A stretch of 64,000 nucleotides of DNA from an uncultured Lachnospiraceae bacterium (GTDB lineage Bacteria; Bacillota; Clostridia; Lachnospirales; Lachnospiraceae). The translations under genes and the position numbers were made by a program. Of this stretch, positions 1 through 11,469 are shown piece after piece; the first letter of the stretch is position 1; each line of letters begins with the position of its first letter. Location: positions 19,542-83,541 of the forward strand of contig CAMVOY010000002.1 of NCBI GenBank assembly GCA_947169235.1, in the 5' to 3' direction. Under the pieces are notes generated by a model, which was not told the origin of the DNA, ran no database searches, and was given only the letters and a program-made list of their open reading frames with translations.

Positions 1-726
1 ATCCAGTTCGTACTTACAGAGGTTAACGTACATAAGCGTCGTATCATCGGTGACAGACGCTGCCTCATCGTTGAGGAGAAGAAAAAGCTTCAGGAGGAGC
101 TTCTCAGTCGTATAGAGGTTGGTCAGATGATCGAGGGTACGGTAAAGAACCTCACAGATTTCGGCGCATTCATCGACCTCGGTGGAGCAGACGGACTCCT
201 TCACATCTCAGAGATGAGCTGGGGACGTGTTGATGATCCGAAGAAGCTTTTCAAGGTCGGCGATACCGTAAAGGTAAAGATCAAGGATATCAATGATACC
301 AAGATCGCTCTTACCATGAAGTTCGACGAGAACAATCCATGGAAGGATGCTGCTGAGAAGTACGCAGTTGGCAATGTGATCACCGGTAAGGTTGCACGTA
401 TGACTGACTTTGGCGCATTTGTAGAGCTTGAGGAAGGCATCGATGCACTTCTCCATGTTTCTCAGATCGCTATCGATCATGTTGAGAAGCCTTCTGACGT
501 ACTTAAGGTTGGTCAGGAAGTGACAGCAAAGATCGTTGATTTCAACGAGGAGACAAAGAAGATTTCACTTAGTGTTAAAGCTTTAGAGATTGAAAAGCAG
601 AAGGCTGAGCAGGCTGCTGCAGGTGATGCAAAAGAAGCTGCACCTGCCGAAGACGCGACAGAAGAGCCGGCTGAGGAGCCTGTAGAGGAAGTAGCTGCTA
701 CTGAGGAGTCATCTGACGAGGAATAA
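1..726 (+). CDS. S1 RNA-binding domain protein (RpsA-like), 5' truncated by window edge
   Basis: Frame 1 is open from base 1 (IQFVLTEVNVHKRRIIGDRRCLIVEE...). Two S1 motifs are visible (GTVKNLTDFGAFIDLGGADGLLHISEMSW; GKVARMTDFGAFVELEEGIDALLHVSQI). Acidic C-terminal tail. Confidence 0.9.
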   Translation: MQFVLTEVNVHKRRIIGDRRCLIVEEKKKLQEELLSRIEVGQMIEGTVKNLTDFGAFIDLGGADGLLHISEMSWGRVDDPKKLFKVGDTVKVKIKDINDTKIALTMKFDENNPWKDAAEKYAVGNVITGKVARMTDFGAFVELEEGIDALLHVSQIAIDHVEKPSDVLKVGQEVTAKIVDFNEETKKISLSVKALEIEKQKAEQAAAGDAKEAAPAEDATEEPAEEPVEEVAATEESSDEE

Positions 727-731
727 TATAA

Positions 732-1520
732 ATGGCAAATACATATGAGGATTTCAAAACCTGGTTTTTGAGACTTTCCGGAATTGATCTTAATTGCTAT
801 AAAGAAAGCCAGATGAAAAGAAGGATCGACAATTTTTATACGCGTCGTAAGTTCAACGGTTATGAGGACTTTTTCGCGGCATTGTCAAAAGATGACCAGA
901 TGCAGAAGGATTTCACCGGTTATCTTACGATAAACGTTTCAGAGTTTTATCGGAATCCGCCACAGTGGCAGACAGTAGAAAAGGAAGTATACCCGACACT
1001 CATTGATCGATTCGGTAAAAACTTAAATATCTGGAGTGCCGCCTGCTCGACAGGAGATGAGCCGTATACGCTTGCGATGCTTTTGGCTGAGCATGTGCCG
1101 TTACATCAGGTGAATATCCTTGCAACCGATCTGGATGTGGATATTCTTAAAAAGGCTCAGGAAGGACGCTATATTGAAAAGAGTATAGCGGGGCTTCCAA
1201 AGGTTTACAGAGATAAGTATTTTGTGTCGGATGGTGACGGGTTTGTGCGCATTTCCGATGATATCAAGAAAAGGATAACCTTTAAGCATCACAATCTGCT
1301 CAAAGACCCTTATCCGCGCGGAATGCACCTTATAGTCTGTCGAAATGTCATGATATACTTCACTGAGGAAGCTAAGGACGTGATCTACCGCAAGTTCTCA
1401 GATGCTATGGTCGATAACGGTATCTTCTTTGTGGGAAGTACAGAGCAGATAATCAAGCCTGCACAGTACAGTTTTGTCAGTGCGAAGTCATTTTTCTATG
1501 AGAAATCTAAGGATTTATAG
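732..1520 (+). CDS. cheR: CheR-family protein-glutamate O-methyltransferase
   Basis: SAM motif WSAACSTGDEPYTLAM; CRNVMIYFTEEAKD and GIFFVGSTEQI typical of CheR. Confidence 0.9.
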   Translation: MANTYEDFKTWFLRLSGIDLNCYKESQMKRRIDNFYTRRKFNGYEDFFAALSKDDQMQKDFTGYLTINVSEFYRNPPQWQTVEKEVYPTLIDRFGKNLNIWSAACSTGDEPYTLAMLLAEHVPLHQVNILATDLDVDILKKAQEGRYIEKSIAGLPKVYRDKYFVSDGDGFVRISDDIKKRITFKHHNLLKDPYPRGMHLIVCRNVMIYFTEEAKDVIYRKFSDAMVDNGIFFVGSTEQIIKPAQYSFVSAKSFFYEKSKDL

Positions 1521-1539
1521 ACATTTGAAAAAATGATAA

Positions 1540-1570
1540 GGCCACCCCGCGTTTTTAACACGGGGTGGTC
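1540..1570 (+). terminator. GC-rich hairpin between cheR and plsX (weak terminator or attenuator)
   Basis: GGCCACCCCG / CGGGGTGGTC, about 10 bp stem (one G-T pair), no strong T tract. Confidence 0.5.
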
Positions 1571-1606
1571 ATTACTGTTTAATAGGAGATTGAAAAGGAG
1601 GTAATT

Positions 1607-2614
1607 ATGGACGTTACTGTAGCGCTCGATGCAATGGGCGGCGACTACGCTCCGAAGGAGACTGTAAGCGGTGCGATAGAAGCTGTTAAGGAATTTGGTC
1701 AGATATCAGTTATCCTGGTTGGAAGAGAGGCTGATATTAATAATGAGCTGTCAAAGTATGAGGATTATCCGAAGGACAGGATCAAAGTCGTAAACGCTGA
1801 TGAGATCATCGATATGGGTGAGGTTCCAACTCTTGCCATAAAGGAGAAAAAGAATTCTTCATTGGTTGTAGCAATGAAACTCGTGCGCGACGGTGAGGCG
1901 GATGCTATCGTCTCCGCGGGTTCTACAGGAGCGATCCTTGTTGGCGGACAGCTGGTCGTAGGTCGTATTAAGGGTGTAAAAAGGCCTGCACTTGCTCCGT
2001 TTTTGCCTACAAAGAAGGGCATGAGCCTTCTGATCGACTGCGGCGCAAATGTTGATGCCAAGCCGGAGAACCTGGTGCAGTTCGCTCAGATGGGTTCGAT
2101 TTACTATGAAAACGTTATGGGTGTAAAGAATCCTACCGTTGGTATCGTGAATATCGGTACCGAGGAGGAAAAGGGCAATAAACTTGTCAAGGAAACCGGA
2201 CCTTTGCTTAAGGAATGCAAGGATATAAACTTCATAGGGAGCGTGGAGGCCAGAGATATTCCGTCAAAACCGTCAAATGTACTTGTTTGCGAGGCTTTTG
2301 TCGGAAATGTTATCCTTAAACTGTTTGAGGGTCTGGCACTCACATTCCTTGGTGTTGTCAAAAAGGCACTTTTTAAGAGTACAAAGACAAAGGTGGGTGC
2401 GCTGCTTATTAAAAAGTCACTGAAGGAGCAGCTGTCGCTTTTTGATACAAAGGATCAGGGTGGAGCTCCGCTTCTGGGACTTAAGGGTCTCGTTGTCAAG
2501 GCTCATGGTAATTCAAAGAGCTTTGAGATCAAAACGGCGATAGGACAATGCATCACCTTTAAGGAAAATGATATAAGCGGTAAGATTTCAAAGGTTGTTG
2601 GTGGTAATGAGTAA
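1607..2614 (+). CDS. plsX: phosphate acyltransferase PlsX
   Basis: MDVTVALDAMGGDYAPKE N-terminus; SAGSTGAILVGG; RBS AAAAGGAGG. Confidence 0.97.
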   Translation: MDVTVALDAMGGDYAPKETVSGAIEAVKEFGQISVILVGREADINNELSKYEDYPKDRIKVVNADEIIDMGEVPTLAIKEKKNSSLVVAMKLVRDGEADAIVSAGSTGAILVGGQLVVGRIKGVKRPALAPFLPTKKGMSLLIDCGANVDAKPENLVQFAQMGSIYYENVMGVKNPTVGIVNIGTEEEKGNKLVKETGPLLKECKDINFIGSVEARDIPSKPSNVLVCEAFVGNVILKLFEGLALTFLGVVKKALFKSTKTKVGALLIKKSLKEQLSLFDTKDQGGAPLLGLKGLVVKAHGNSKSFEIKTAIGQCITFKENDISGKISKVVGGNE

Positions 2615-3320
2615 ATCAAATCAGGAATTATTTTTAGAGTCCATAGGCTATCGATTTTCCGACATTTCATTATTTGAGACTGCGTTGACTCACTCATCTT
2701 ATGCGAATGATAAAGGGCTTGAGTACACCAGTAATAATGAACGGTTGGAGTTTTTGGGTGATGCTGTTTTGGAGCTTGTTTCGAGCAGGTTTATCTTTGA
2801 TGAGCATCCCGATATGGTCGAAGGAGAGATGACCACGCTCAGGGCTAGCCTTGTATGTGAACAGAGTTTGGCAGAGGCAGCGAGGCAAATAGGACTCGAT
2901 AAGCATTTGATACTTGGTCACGGAGAAGAAAAAACCGGTGGAAGAATGCGGGATTCTATCCAATCAGACGCTTTTGAGGCTTTGATCGGTGCGATCTATC
3001 TCGATGGCGGCTACGATGAGGCAGAGAAGTTCATTAAGAAATATATCCTGACAGACATTGAACACAAGAGATTATACTATGATTCAAAGTCAAAACTTCA
3101 GGAGATCGTTCAAAGCTATTTTCATGAGGGTGCAAGTATCGTTTATGAAGTGGTTGATGAATCAGGACCGGCTCATGACAAGCTTTTTACCATCGGATTG
3201 AAAGTTCAGGGGAAAGAGTTTACGAAGGCAACCGGTCATACAAAGAAAAAAGCCGAACAGGAGGCCGCCTATCAGGCATTACTCATGCTGAAGGATAAGG
3301 ACCTTTTGTCATTATTATAA
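2607..3320 (+). CDS. rnc: ribonuclease III
   Basis: [15 protein letters not shown] signature; C-terminal dsRBD ([15 protein letters not shown]). ATG at 2607 overlaps the plsX stop. Confidence 0.97.
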   Translation: MSKSNQELFLESIGYRFSDISLFETALTHSSYANDKGLEYTSNNERLEFLGDAVLELVSSRFIFDEHPDMVEGEMTTLRASLVCEQSLAEAARQIGLDKHLILGHGEEKTGGRMRDSIQSDAFEALIGAIYLDGGYDEAEKFIKKYILTDIEHKRLYYDSKSKLQEIVQSYFHEGASIVYEVVDESGPAHDKLFTIGLKVQGKEFTKATGHTKKKAEQEAAYQALLMLKDKDLLSLL

Positions 3321-3334
3321 AGGGGCAGGACAAG

Positions 3335-6300
3335 ATGTATTTAAAAAGTATTGAAGTACACGGATTTAAATCATTTGCCAACAAGCTGATCTTTGAGTTC
3401 AATAACGGGATTACTGGTATTGTTGGACCGAACGGTAGCGGAAAGAGTAACGTAGCTGACGCCGTACGTTGGGTGCTTGGTGAGCAGAGCGCCAAGCAGC
3501 TTCGTGGTGCAAGCATGCAGGATGTCATTTTTTCCGGTACCGAGCTTCGTAAACCGCAAAGTTATGCTTATGTTGCGCTGACTATAGCAAATGACGATCA
3601 CAAACTTGATACTCCGTTCGAGGAGGTCCAGATCGCCAGAAAGGTCTACAGATCAGGTGAGAGTGAATATCTGTTAAATGGCGCAGTATGCAGACTTCGC
3701 GACGTACAGGAGCTTTTTTTCGATACCGGAATCGGAAAAGAAGGATATTCGATTATCGGACAGGGACAGATCGACAAGATACTTTCAGGTAAGCCCGAGG
3801 ACAGACGTGAGCTTTTTGATGAGGCTGCAGGTATCGTCAAGTTTAAAAAGAGAAAGGCATCCGCTGAAAAGAGTCTCGAGGCGGAGAAGCTTAACTTAAC
3901 GCGAGTTGAGGATATCTTAGGAGAGCTGACTCTCCGCGTGGAGCCTCTTAAGGAGCAGTCAGAAAAGGCAAAAAAGTACATCGATCTGAAAAATGAGCTG
4001 AAGGACATGGAGATCGGGCTTTTCCGTTTGGAGTATGAAGCTCTGAACAACGACAAGGAAAAGCTTGACGAGACCATACAGACGGCAAACGATGACCTTA
4101 ACCGTGCAAAGGAAGAGAAGGAAGCAACGGCGGAGGCTTTCAGCCAGCTTGATGAGACTATTCAGAACTTTGATCAGTCAATCCAGGACAAAAAGGATCA
4201 GATTCAGAAGAATCAACTTGCTTTGCAGAATTGTGAATCCGAGATCAGAGTGTGTAAGGAAAAGATATCTTCGATCGAGCAGGGAAAATCATTTTTCCGT
4301 GACCGTGAGGAGGCTATACTTGAGTCGATAAAGGAGATCGAGGAAGAGCAGGCTCAGTATGCAGATGAGAAGGCTCAGATCGATGAGAACTTAAAGGATA
4401 TGGAGATCCGTGAGCAGAATGCTCAGGATGCTCTTACTGAGCTTGAGAAAGAGATCGTTGAAAAGGAGATCAGGCTCGGCGAGGAGAATGAAGCGATCAT
4501 TGACTCCATGAACCGTTCTTCTGAGATAACGCTTCGTCAGCAGAAACTGCGTTCACAGCTTGATCAGAATCGTCTTCGTCAGGCCGAGATGAACCAAAAG
4601 ATCATCACCAATCAGTCAAAGGTTGACGAGGCTACTCAGGCAATGAAAAATGAGGAGGCCGATTTCAAAGAGGCCAAGGCCAAATATGATGATGAGTATA
4701 TCGCGCACAAGAATATTCTTGCAAAGATAGAAGCAAAGCGTGCGGAGATACTCGAACAGAATCGCAAGATAGATGAGACGAAGAGTGAGTATCACAGGGA
4801 GAACTCCCGTCTTGAAACGTTGAAAAACATGACAGAACGTTATGAGGGATACAGCCAGAGTATCCGTCATGTCATGGAACAGAAGAAAGTAAATAAGGGC
4901 GTTCTTGGCGTAGTGGCCGACATCATCAAGGTTGACCGTAAATATGAGATCGCTGTGGAGACCTGTCTGGGAGGAAATATCCAGAACATCATAACAAAGG
5001 ATGAGCAGGTCGCTAAGGATATGATCAATCTCCTTAAAGAGAATCATTACGGACGCGCGACATTTTTGCCGTTAACCACAGTGACTCCTACCGGAAAGGA
5101 GCCGTGGCCTGAGGAGGCAGAGAGTAAAAAGGGTGTCCTTGGTTCGGTTGACAGCTTTGTTGAAAGGGATGACAAGTATGACAAGATAGTGAGATATCTG
5201 CTTGGAAGATATTTGCTTGTCGATACCATTGATAATGCGCTTAAGATCAACAAAGAGTTCGGGTATTCCATCAGGATCGTCACGCTTGACGGTGAACTGA
5301 TGAATCCGGGTGGTGCGATATCCGGTGGTGCGTTCAAGAACAAAAATCACCTGCTCGGACGAGGTCGCGAGATCGAAAAGCTTGGTGAATCATTAAAAGA
5401 GATCGAGAAAAAGCTCGAAACTATCCGTCAGGGGATTGCTGATCGTGAAGAAGAGATCGTGATGATGACTGAGACAGCTACCGAGAAAGCATCAAAGCTT
5501 CAGGAACTCGAGCTTCGCCAGAATACGGCAAAGATCAAATATGATCAGGCCGTCAGCATAAAAGAGGAAACCGAAAAAGAATATAATTCCATTGCAGATG
5601 ATAAGAAGGCTTTGGAAAGAGAAAAGAGCGATATTGAGACTGCCATCAAGTCTATCGATGAATCTTTGGAGCTTTCGAAAAATGAAGAGGAGCTTTCCAA
5701 ACAGCAGGTTGAGACTCTCGGAAATGAGATCAATGATGCTCATGACAAACAGTCGGCTGACCAGGAAGCACTGAATGAGCTCAGACTTGAAATGACATCT
5801 GTTCGCGGCAAACTAAGCTTCATCGATGAGAATATCGAAAGACTTACTAACGCAGCCGCATCAGCGAAGGAGCAGCTTGATGCCATCCATGCTGAGGCTG
5901 ACAACTCCGATTCATCGATCAAGGAGCATGAGGATCAGATCAAGGCATATGAGCTTCGTATCGAAGAACTCAAGGAGAATAATATAAACCTTGATAAGAC
6001 CGTTGAGGAAGAAAAGGTTAAAAAGCAGGAGCTCATGGACTCCCAGAAACAGGCTTTTGAGTCCAGAGAGAAGCTTCTTACACGTATCGGCGACCTGAAT
6101 AAAGAGGTTTTCCGATTGGAGTCTCAGCGTGAAAAGGTTGATGAAAAGCTTGAAAGCCAGATAGATTACATCTGGAATGAGTACGAGCTTACATACCATA
6201 ATATCACTGAGATGGAGTTCGATGATTCCATTTCGAAAACCGAAAGAAGCCAGAGAGTCGGTAAGCTTCGTTCGAGCATAAGATCACTGGGTGATGTAAA

Positions 6301-6898
6301 CGTAAACGCTATCGAGGAATACAAAGAGATCTATGAAAGGTACACAGTGCTCACTACTCAGCATGATGATCTCGTTGCATCCGAAGAAAAGCTTCGCGGT
6401 ATCATCGAGGAACTCGATACCGAGATGAGAAGGCAGTTTTCCGAGAAGTTTGCGGCGATCCAGAAAGAGTTTGACAAGGTATTTAAGGAGCTTTTCGGTG
6501 GCGGTAAGGGTACGCTTGAGCTTACCATTGACGAGGATGTACTTGATGCAGGTATCATGATCAATGCACAGCCGCCGGGAAAAAAGCTTACAAATATGAT
6601 GCAGCTCTCAGGTGGAGAGAAGGCACTTACGGCGATATCGTTGCTTTTTGCGATCCAGAACCTGAAACCTTCACCATTCTGTCTGCTGGATGAGATCGAG
6701 GCGGCGCTTGATGATTCGAACGTTAAACGATATGCCAAGTATCTTCATAAACTGACTAAGAATACACAGTTTATCGTTATCACGCATCGTAAGGGAACCA
6801 TGGAGGCGGCTGACGTTCTTTACGGTATCACGATGCAGGAGAAGGGTGTCTCGACGCTCGTTTCCGTTAAACTTATCGAGGAACAACTAGACGACTAG
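3335..6898 (+). CDS. smc: chromosome segregation protein SMC
   Basis: Walker [21 protein letters not shown]; hinge GGAISGG; signature [17 protein letters not shown]; long coiled coils. Confidence 0.98.
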   Translation: MYLKSIEVHGFKSFANKLIFEFNNGITGIVGPNGSGKSNVADAVRWVLGEQSAKQLRGASMQDVIFSGTELRKPQSYAYVALTIANDDHKLDTPFEEVQIARKVYRSGESEYLLNGAVCRLRDVQELFFDTGIGKEGYSIIGQGQIDKILSGKPEDRRELFDEAAGIVKFKKRKASAEKSLEAEKLNLTRVEDILGELTLRVEPLKEQSEKAKKYIDLKNELKDMEIGLFRLEYEALNNDKEKLDETIQTANDDLNRAKEEKEATAEAFSQLDETIQNFDQSIQDKKDQIQKNQLALQNCESEIRVCKEKISSIEQGKSFFRDREEAILESIKEIEEEQAQYADEKAQIDENLKDMEIREQNAQDALTELEKEIVEKEIRLGEENEAIIDSMNRSSEITLRQQKLRSQLDQNRLRQAEMNQKIITNQSKVDEATQAMKNEEADFKEAKAKYDDEYIAHKNILAKIEAKRAEILEQNRKIDETKSEYHRENSRLETLKNMTERYEGYSQSIRHVMEQKKVNKGVLGVVADIIKVDRKYEIAVETCLGGNIQNIITKDEQVAKDMINLLKENHYGRATFLPLTTVTPTGKEPWPEEAESKKGVLGSVDSFVERDDKYDKIVRYLLGRYLLVDTIDNALKINKEFGYSIRIVTLDGELMNPGGAISGGAFKNKNHLLGRGREIEKLGESLKEIEKKLETIRQGIADREEEIVMMTETATEKASKLQELELRQNTAKIKYDQAVSIKEETEKEYNSIADDKKALEREKSDIETAIKSIDESLELSKNEEELSKQQVETLGNEINDAHDKQSADQEALNELRLEMTSVRGKLSFIDENIERLTNAAASAKEQLDAIHAEADNSDSSIKEHEDQIKAYELRIEELKENNINLDKTVEEEKVKKQELMDSQKQAFESREKLLTRIGDLNKEVFRLESQREKVDEKLESQIDYIWNEYELTYHNITEMEFDDSISKTERSQRVGKLRSSIRSLGDVNVNAIEEYKEIYERYTVLTTQHDDLVASEEKLRGIIEELDTEMRRQFSEKFAAIQKEFDKVFKELFGGGKGTLELTIDEDVLDAGIMINAQPPGKKLTNMMQLSGGEKALTAISLLFAIQNLKPSPFCLLDEIEAALDDSNVKRYAKYLHKLTKNTQFIVITHRKGTMEAADVLYGITMQEKGVSTLVSVKLIEEQLDD

Positions 6899-6902
6899 CG
6901 AC

Positions 6903-6980
6903 GCGCCGAACGCAATGTGAGCTTTTCTCACGACTCGTGGCTACGCCAGCTCGCTGTGAGAAAACTCACGCCGTCGGCGC
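6903..6980. repeat. Imperfect hairpin between smc and copy A of the intergenic element
   Basis: GCGCCGA(6903-6909)/TCGGCGC(6974-6980); GTGAGcTTTTCTCAC(6917-6931)/GTGAGAAAACTCAC(6956-6969); inner TGGC-tac-GCCA. Confidence 0.6.
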
Positions 6981-6988
6981 TGTTAACA

Positions 6989-7161
6989 GGCTCCCGACTA
7001 GGACTGTTTAAGATTGTCCTAGCGGGGGATGTGTCTTTAACGTCGTTGCGCAGGCGAGGTTAGGAAACTCGAAGAGTTTCCTTCGAGCCGCACAACGTGA
7101 CGTTAAAGAAAAAAGCGAAAGCGTGCCCCCGCGGACATTTAAACAGTCCGTATAGGGAGCC
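6989..7161 (+). repeat. Intergenic nested-hairpin element, copy A
   Basis: Outer arms GGCTCCCgactaGGACTGTTTA / TAAACAGTCCgtataGGGAGCC; P1 GCGGGGG/CCCCCGC; loop ATGTGTC; P2 CTTTAACGTC/GACGTTAAAG; tip AGGAAACTC/GAGTTTCCT; 3' loop AAAAAAGCGAAAGCGTG. Core shared with copies B, C, D. Confidence 0.85.
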
Positions 7162-7175
7162 GATAGGAGAATAAC

Positions 7176-8096
7176 ATGGGATTTTTTGAGAGATTAAGAA
7201 ACGGAATGAGCAAGTCGCGCAACCAGATGTCCGAATATATGGACGATGTGTTTGCGGCGGGACGTCCTATCGATGATGATTTTTACGAGGAGCTCGAAGA
7301 GATACTCGTTATGGCTGATGTCGGTGCCGAGACATCAGAGAAGATCATTGATGAGATGAAAGAACGTATCGAAGAGAAAAAATGGTCCGACGCTTATCTT
7401 GCAAAAGATATACTTAAGGACATTTTTAAAGAGAAGCTTGAGATGCCTATGGATGCGTATTTCTTCATGAATCGCAAATCTGTTGTTCTGGTTATCGGTG
7501 TAAATGGCGTCGGAAAGACAACAAGCGTTGGAAAGATGTCTGCGCTACTTAAGAACAGAGGCAAGAAAGTGTTACTGTGCGCTGCTGATACTTTCAGGGC
7601 CGGTGCTATAGAACAGCTCAAGGAATGGTCAAAAAGAGCGGGCGTTGATATTATTGCAGGTACTGAAGGACAGGATCCCGCATCTATCGTATATGATGCC
7701 GTTGCGGCTGCCAAGGCAAGAGATGTAGACATACTTTTGTGTGATACGGCGGGTCGACTTCATAACAAAAAGAATCTCATGAACGAGCTTCACAAAATCC
7801 ATACGATACTTGACAAGGAGTATCCGGGAGCTTATCTTGAGACACTTATAGTAGTTGATGCTACGACCGGACAGAACGCTTTACAGCAGGTAAAGGATTT
7901 CTCCGATGTTACCAATGTTACCGGAGTTATACTCACAAAAATGGATGGTACCGCAAAGGGCGGTATTGCAGTGGGGATCTGGTCCGAGTTAAATATCCCG
8001 GTTAAGTTTATCGGTGTGGGGGAGACGATAGAAGACCTTGATATGTTCAAGGGTGATGAATATGTTGAAGCTCTGCTTGGAAATACAGAGAGCTGA
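7176..8096 (+). CDS. ftsY: signal recognition particle receptor FtsY
   Basis: GVNGVGKTTSVGKMSALL; DTAGRLHNKKNLMNEL; TKMDGTAKGG; follows smc. Confidence 0.97.
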   Translation: MGFFERLRNGMSKSRNQMSEYMDDVFAAGRPIDDDFYEELEEILVMADVGAETSEKIIDEMKERIEEKKWSDAYLAKDILKDIFKEKLEMPMDAYFFMNRKSVVLVIGVNGVGKTTSVGKMSALLKNRGKKVLLCAADTFRAGAIEQLKEWSKRAGVDIIAGTEGQDPASIVYDAVAAAKARDVDILLCDTAGRLHNKKNLMNELHKIHTILDKEYPGAYLETLIVVDATTGQNALQQVKDFSDVTNVTGVILTKMDGTAKGGIAVGIWSELNIPVKFIGVGETIEDLDMFKGDEYVEALLGNTES

Positions 8097-8134
8097 TATC
8101 GGAATATTTTTGATGCATAGGAGGAGTATCGGTA

Positions 8135-9355
8135 ATGGATTTTGAACCATCACTTTTGTTTACACCGGATGGTGTGAGAGATGTGTACGGACGAGAATGC
8201 AGGGAGTATAATGTTATTCGACGTATGATAAGACAGGAGATGGAGCTTTACGGATTCCGTGATATCAAGACTCCGAGCTACGAGTTTTTTGATATTTTTA
8301 ATAAGGAAAGAGGAACCGTTCCGTCGAACCAGATGTTTAAGTTTTTTGACAGACATAACAACACGCTGGTTTTGAGGCCTGATCATACACCGCAGATCGC
8401 AAGGTGCGTGGCCAGATATTATGCGGATGAGGATATGCAGCTCAGGCTTTGTTATACCGGAAACACTTTTATCCATAACACTTCTTATCAGGGCAAGCTT
8501 TCCGAAACAACTCAAATCGGAGCAGAGATAATCGGTGATGCTTCTTCTGATGCGGATGGAGAGATGCTTACGCTTGCGATCGAATGTCTGAAAAAGAGCG
8601 GGCTTAAGGATTTTAGTGTTGATGTAGGACATGCCGGTGTATTCAGAGGACTTGTTCGTAAAGCCGGACTTGATATCGAGGAGATAAAAAAGCTCAGGCA
8701 CTTCATTGAGAACAAAAACTCACATGCCGTAAAGGAGCTCCTTAGCGAAAAGTCAATGGATGATGGTGTGAGAGAGGTTCTGATCAGGCTACCGGAGATT
8801 TTTGCTGATGATGATTCGTTGACATTTGTAAAAGAAAGAGTTTCTGATGAGGAAACCCTGGCTGCAATAGAAAGACTTGAAACTATCCGTGATATATTGG
8901 ACGGTTTCAACATGCTCGATCATGTTACTTTTGATCTTGGAATGCTTGCCAAGATGGATTATTATACCGGGGTTATTTTTAAGGCTTATACATTCGGAAC
9001 CGGTGAGGCTATAGCGAGCGGAGGTCGTTATGACGATCTGATGGCGCAGTTTGGTAAGGATAAGCCGGCGGTCGGCGTGGTTTTCCTGCTCAACTCCCTG
9101 ATGGAGGCGCTCGCTTCCGAAAAGGTTGATGTTTTGACTCCGGATGAGGATATACTGATCCTGTACAGATCTACCAATCGTAACGTGGCTATAGATTTGG
9201 CCAAAAAGCTTCGCGACGAGGGGCAGCCGGCATTTCTTATGAGAAAAAATGCTGATCTGTCGCTCGAGGAGTATAAGGAATACGGTAAAAGACGCGGACT
9301 CAAGGAGCTTCGTTACATCGATGATACCGGAGAGATAACAGTATTTAATGTGTGA
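8135..9355 (+). CDS. hisZ: ATP phosphoribosyltransferase regulatory subunit HisZ
   Basis: HisS-like class II fold (VLRPDHTPQIARCVARYY; ASGGRYDDLMAQFG), adjacent to hisG. Confidence 0.93.
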   Translation: MDFEPSLLFTPDGVRDVYGRECREYNVIRRMIRQEMELYGFRDIKTPSYEFFDIFNKERGTVPSNQMFKFFDRHNNTLVLRPDHTPQIARCVARYYADEDMQLRLCYTGNTFIHNTSYQGKLSETTQIGAEIIGDASSDADGEMLTLAIECLKKSGLKDFSVDVGHAGVFRGLVRKAGLDIEEIKKLRHFIENKNSHAVKELLSEKSMDDGVREVLIRLPEIFADDDSLTFVKERVSDEETLAAIERLETIRDILDGFNMLDHVTFDLGMLAKMDYYTGVIFKAYTFGTGEAIASGGRYDDLMAQFGKDKPAVGVVFLLNSLMEALASEKVDVLTPDEDILILYRSTNRNVAIDLAKKLRDEGQPAFLMRKNADLSLEEYKEYGKRRGLKELRYIDDTGEITVFNV

Positions 9356-9377
9356 AGATGATAGAAAGGATCATTTT

Positions 9378-10031
9378 ATGGAAGGTACAGACAGATTTAT
9401 CACTATCGCTTTGGCAAAGGGCAGGCTCGCGATGCAGACCTTGGACCTTTTTGAAAAAAGCGGGATAACCTGTGATGAGATAAAGGATAAGGATACCAGA
9501 AAGCTTATATTTGTAAATCATGAACTTGGTTTAAAGTTCTTTTTGTCAAAGACTTCTGATGTGCCGACTTACGTAGAGTATGGCGCGGCAGATCTGGGCG
9601 TGGTCGGGTATGATACCATTTTTGAAGAGGGCAGAAAGATCCTTGAGGTATTGGACTTGGGACTTGGCAAATGCAATATGTGTGTCGCAGGCCCGGCTAT
9701 CGCAAAGGATGATCTTGAAAACGGCAGAATCAGACGAGTTGCCACGAAGTACCCGCGTATGGCAAAGGATTATTTTTATGAAAAAAAGCATCAGACTGTA
9801 GAGATCATAAAACTCAACGGTTCCGTGGAGCTTGCTCCCATAGTCGGACTGTCGGAGGTTATTGTTGATATAGTGGAAACGGGTTCGACACTGAAAGCAA
9901 ACGGACTTGAGGTGTTGGAAACAATATGTCCGTTATCTGCAAGAGTAATTGTAAACGAAGCCAGTATGAAACTACTCAGAGATCGTATCCTGGCATTGAT
10001 AAATGCGTTAAAGGAGGGCTTATGCGAGTAA
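9378..10031 (+). CDS. hisG: ATP phosphoribosyltransferase catalytic subunit HisG
   Basis: ITIALAKGRLAMQTLDLFEKSG; VVDIVETGSTLKANGLEVLE. ATG at 9378 after AGAAAGGA. Confidence 0.96.
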   Translation: MEGTDRFITIALAKGRLAMQTLDLFEKSGITCDEIKDKDTRKLIFVNHELGLKFFLSKTSDVPTYVEYGAADLGVVGYDTIFEEGRKILEVLDLGLGKCNMCVAGPAIAKDDLENGRIRRVATKYPRMAKDYFYEKKHQTVEIIKLNGSVELAPIVGLSEVIVDIVETGSTLKANGLEVLETICPLSARVIVNEASMKLLRDRILALINALKEGLCE

Positions 10032-11323
10032 TAGAATTAAATGATAAAACAAAAAAAGAGGTTCTTTCTACTCTTTCAAAGCGCAGCTTCGGAGCTGATG
10101 AGGAGATACAAAAGATAGTTGATCAGATCATCGCCGATGTCCGTGAAAATGGTGACGAGGCGTTGGTTCGTCTCACTGAGGGCCTTGACGGCGTTAAGCT
10201 CAGACCTGATCAGTTCAGAGTGAGCAAAGCTGAGATTGATGATGCTTACAAAAAAGTTGATGATTCTCTGATAGAGACGATCAAAAAAGCTATCGATAAT
10301 ATCAAGAGTTATCATGAAAAACAGGTCAGACAGAGTTTTATTTCCACCCGTGAAGATGGAGTGATGCTCGGGCAGAGGATAACTCCCATTGAAAAAGTCG
10401 GTGTTTATGTACCGGGTGGAAGAGCTCCGCTGTCATCATCAGTTCTTATGAATGTCGTGCCGGCAAAGGTAGCCGGTGTTCCGCAGATCGTAATGATGAC
10501 TCCTCCGTCAAAGGATGGAACGATCACTCCTGAGGTTTTGGTTGCAGCTGATCTTTCAGGTTGTGATGAGATATATAAGATTGGCGGAGCGCAGGCTGTT
10601 GCTGCTCTTGCCTACGGTACTGATACCGTGCCAAAAGTGTATAAGATCGTTGGCCCCGGGAATATTTTTGTGACACTTGCGAAAAAGGCGGTTTTCGGAA
10701 CTGTTGGGATCGATTCTGTCGCAGGCCCTTCAGAAATCCTGGTACTGGCGGATGAGACTGCAACTCCTGAGTATGTTGCATGTGATCTTTTGAGCCAGGC
10801 TGAGCATGATCCGATGTCATCAGCAGTTCTGGTCACAACTGATAAGTCGATTGCAAAAAAGGTTGAAAAACTCGCAAACAGTTTCGCAAAGGAGCAGTCC
10901 AGACGTGAGATAATCGAAAAATCGCTGGAGGATTGGGGTTATATTCTGGTTGCGAAAAACATGGATGAAGCGATAGATATCGTTAATGATATAGCCAGCG
11001 AGCATTTGGAGATCCTCACCAAAAACGCATTTGATGTGATGTGCAGGATCAAAAATGCCGGTGCTATCTTTATGGGAGAATATAGCTGTGAGCCGCTCGG
11101 TGACTATTTCGCCGGCCCCGATCATGTGCTTCCGACCTGCGGTACGGCAAGGTTTTCATCACCGTTATCCGTTGATGAGTTTATCAAAAAAACCAGTCTG
11201 ATCTCTTATTCAAAGGAAGCATTGGAGCAGGCTAATGAGGATATCATCGCATTTGCCAAGGCTGAGAAGCTTTATGCTCATGCAAACTCCATCGCTGTCA
11301 GATTCGGCAAGGAAGTCAAATAA
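10022..11323 (+). CDS. hisD: histidinol dehydrogenase
   Basis: [59 protein letters not shown] at 10022 after AAGGAGG, overlapping the hisG end. Confidence 0.97.
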   Translation: MRVIELNDKTKKEVLSTLSKRSFGADEEIQKIVDQIIADVRENGDEALVRLTEGLDGVKLRPDQFRVSKAEIDDAYKKVDDSLIETIKKAIDNIKSYHEKQVRQSFISTREDGVMLGQRITPIEKVGVYVPGGRAPLSSSVLMNVVPAKVAGVPQIVMMTPPSKDGTITPEVLVAADLSGCDEIYKIGGAQAVAALAYGTDTVPKVYKIVGPGNIFVTLAKKAVFGTVGIDSVAGPSEILVLADETATPEYVACDLLSQAEHDPMSSAVLVTTDKSIAKKVEKLANSFAKEQSRREIIEKSLEDWGYILVAKNMDEAIDIVNDIASEHLEILTKNAFDVMCRIKNAGAIFMGEYSCEPLGDYFAGPDHVLPTCGTARFSSPLSVDEFIKKTSLISYSKEALEQANEDIIAFAKAEKLYAHANSIAVRFGKEVK

Positions 11324-11357
11324 TATCGAAAAATGGCATTTTTCTTAAAAAAATTGC

Positions 11358-11386
11358 TTGACTGAGAGCCGAAAGTATGTTATAGT
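11358..11386 (+). promoter_or_regulatory. sigma-A-type promoter for rplS
   Basis: TTGACT (11358-11363), 17 bp spacer, TATAGT (11381-11386). Confidence 0.8.
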
Positions 11387-11388
11387 TC

Positions 11389-11457
11389 TAACGTTGTGCA
11401 AAATAATCATTAGATGGTCCGCTAAAGATATATTACTTTATGAACATCGAACGTTAA
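11389..11457 (+). promoter_or_regulatory. rplS 5'UTR, candidate L19-type ribosomal leader
   Basis: UTR closed by TAACGTT...AACGTTA; L19 leaders are known upstream of rplS in Firmicutes. Detailed structure not verified. Confidence 0.35.
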
Positions 11458-11469
11458 GGAGGAAGAAAG

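Noticed and set aside
6989-7161. Treating the nested-hairpin copies as ordinary Rho-independent terminators
   Set aside because: No T tract after the outer stem, conserved internal loop sequences, and much longer than a terminator.
10524-10820. Minus-strand 98-aa ORF inside hisD
   Set aside because: Entirely inside a well-conserved gene and without recognisable features.
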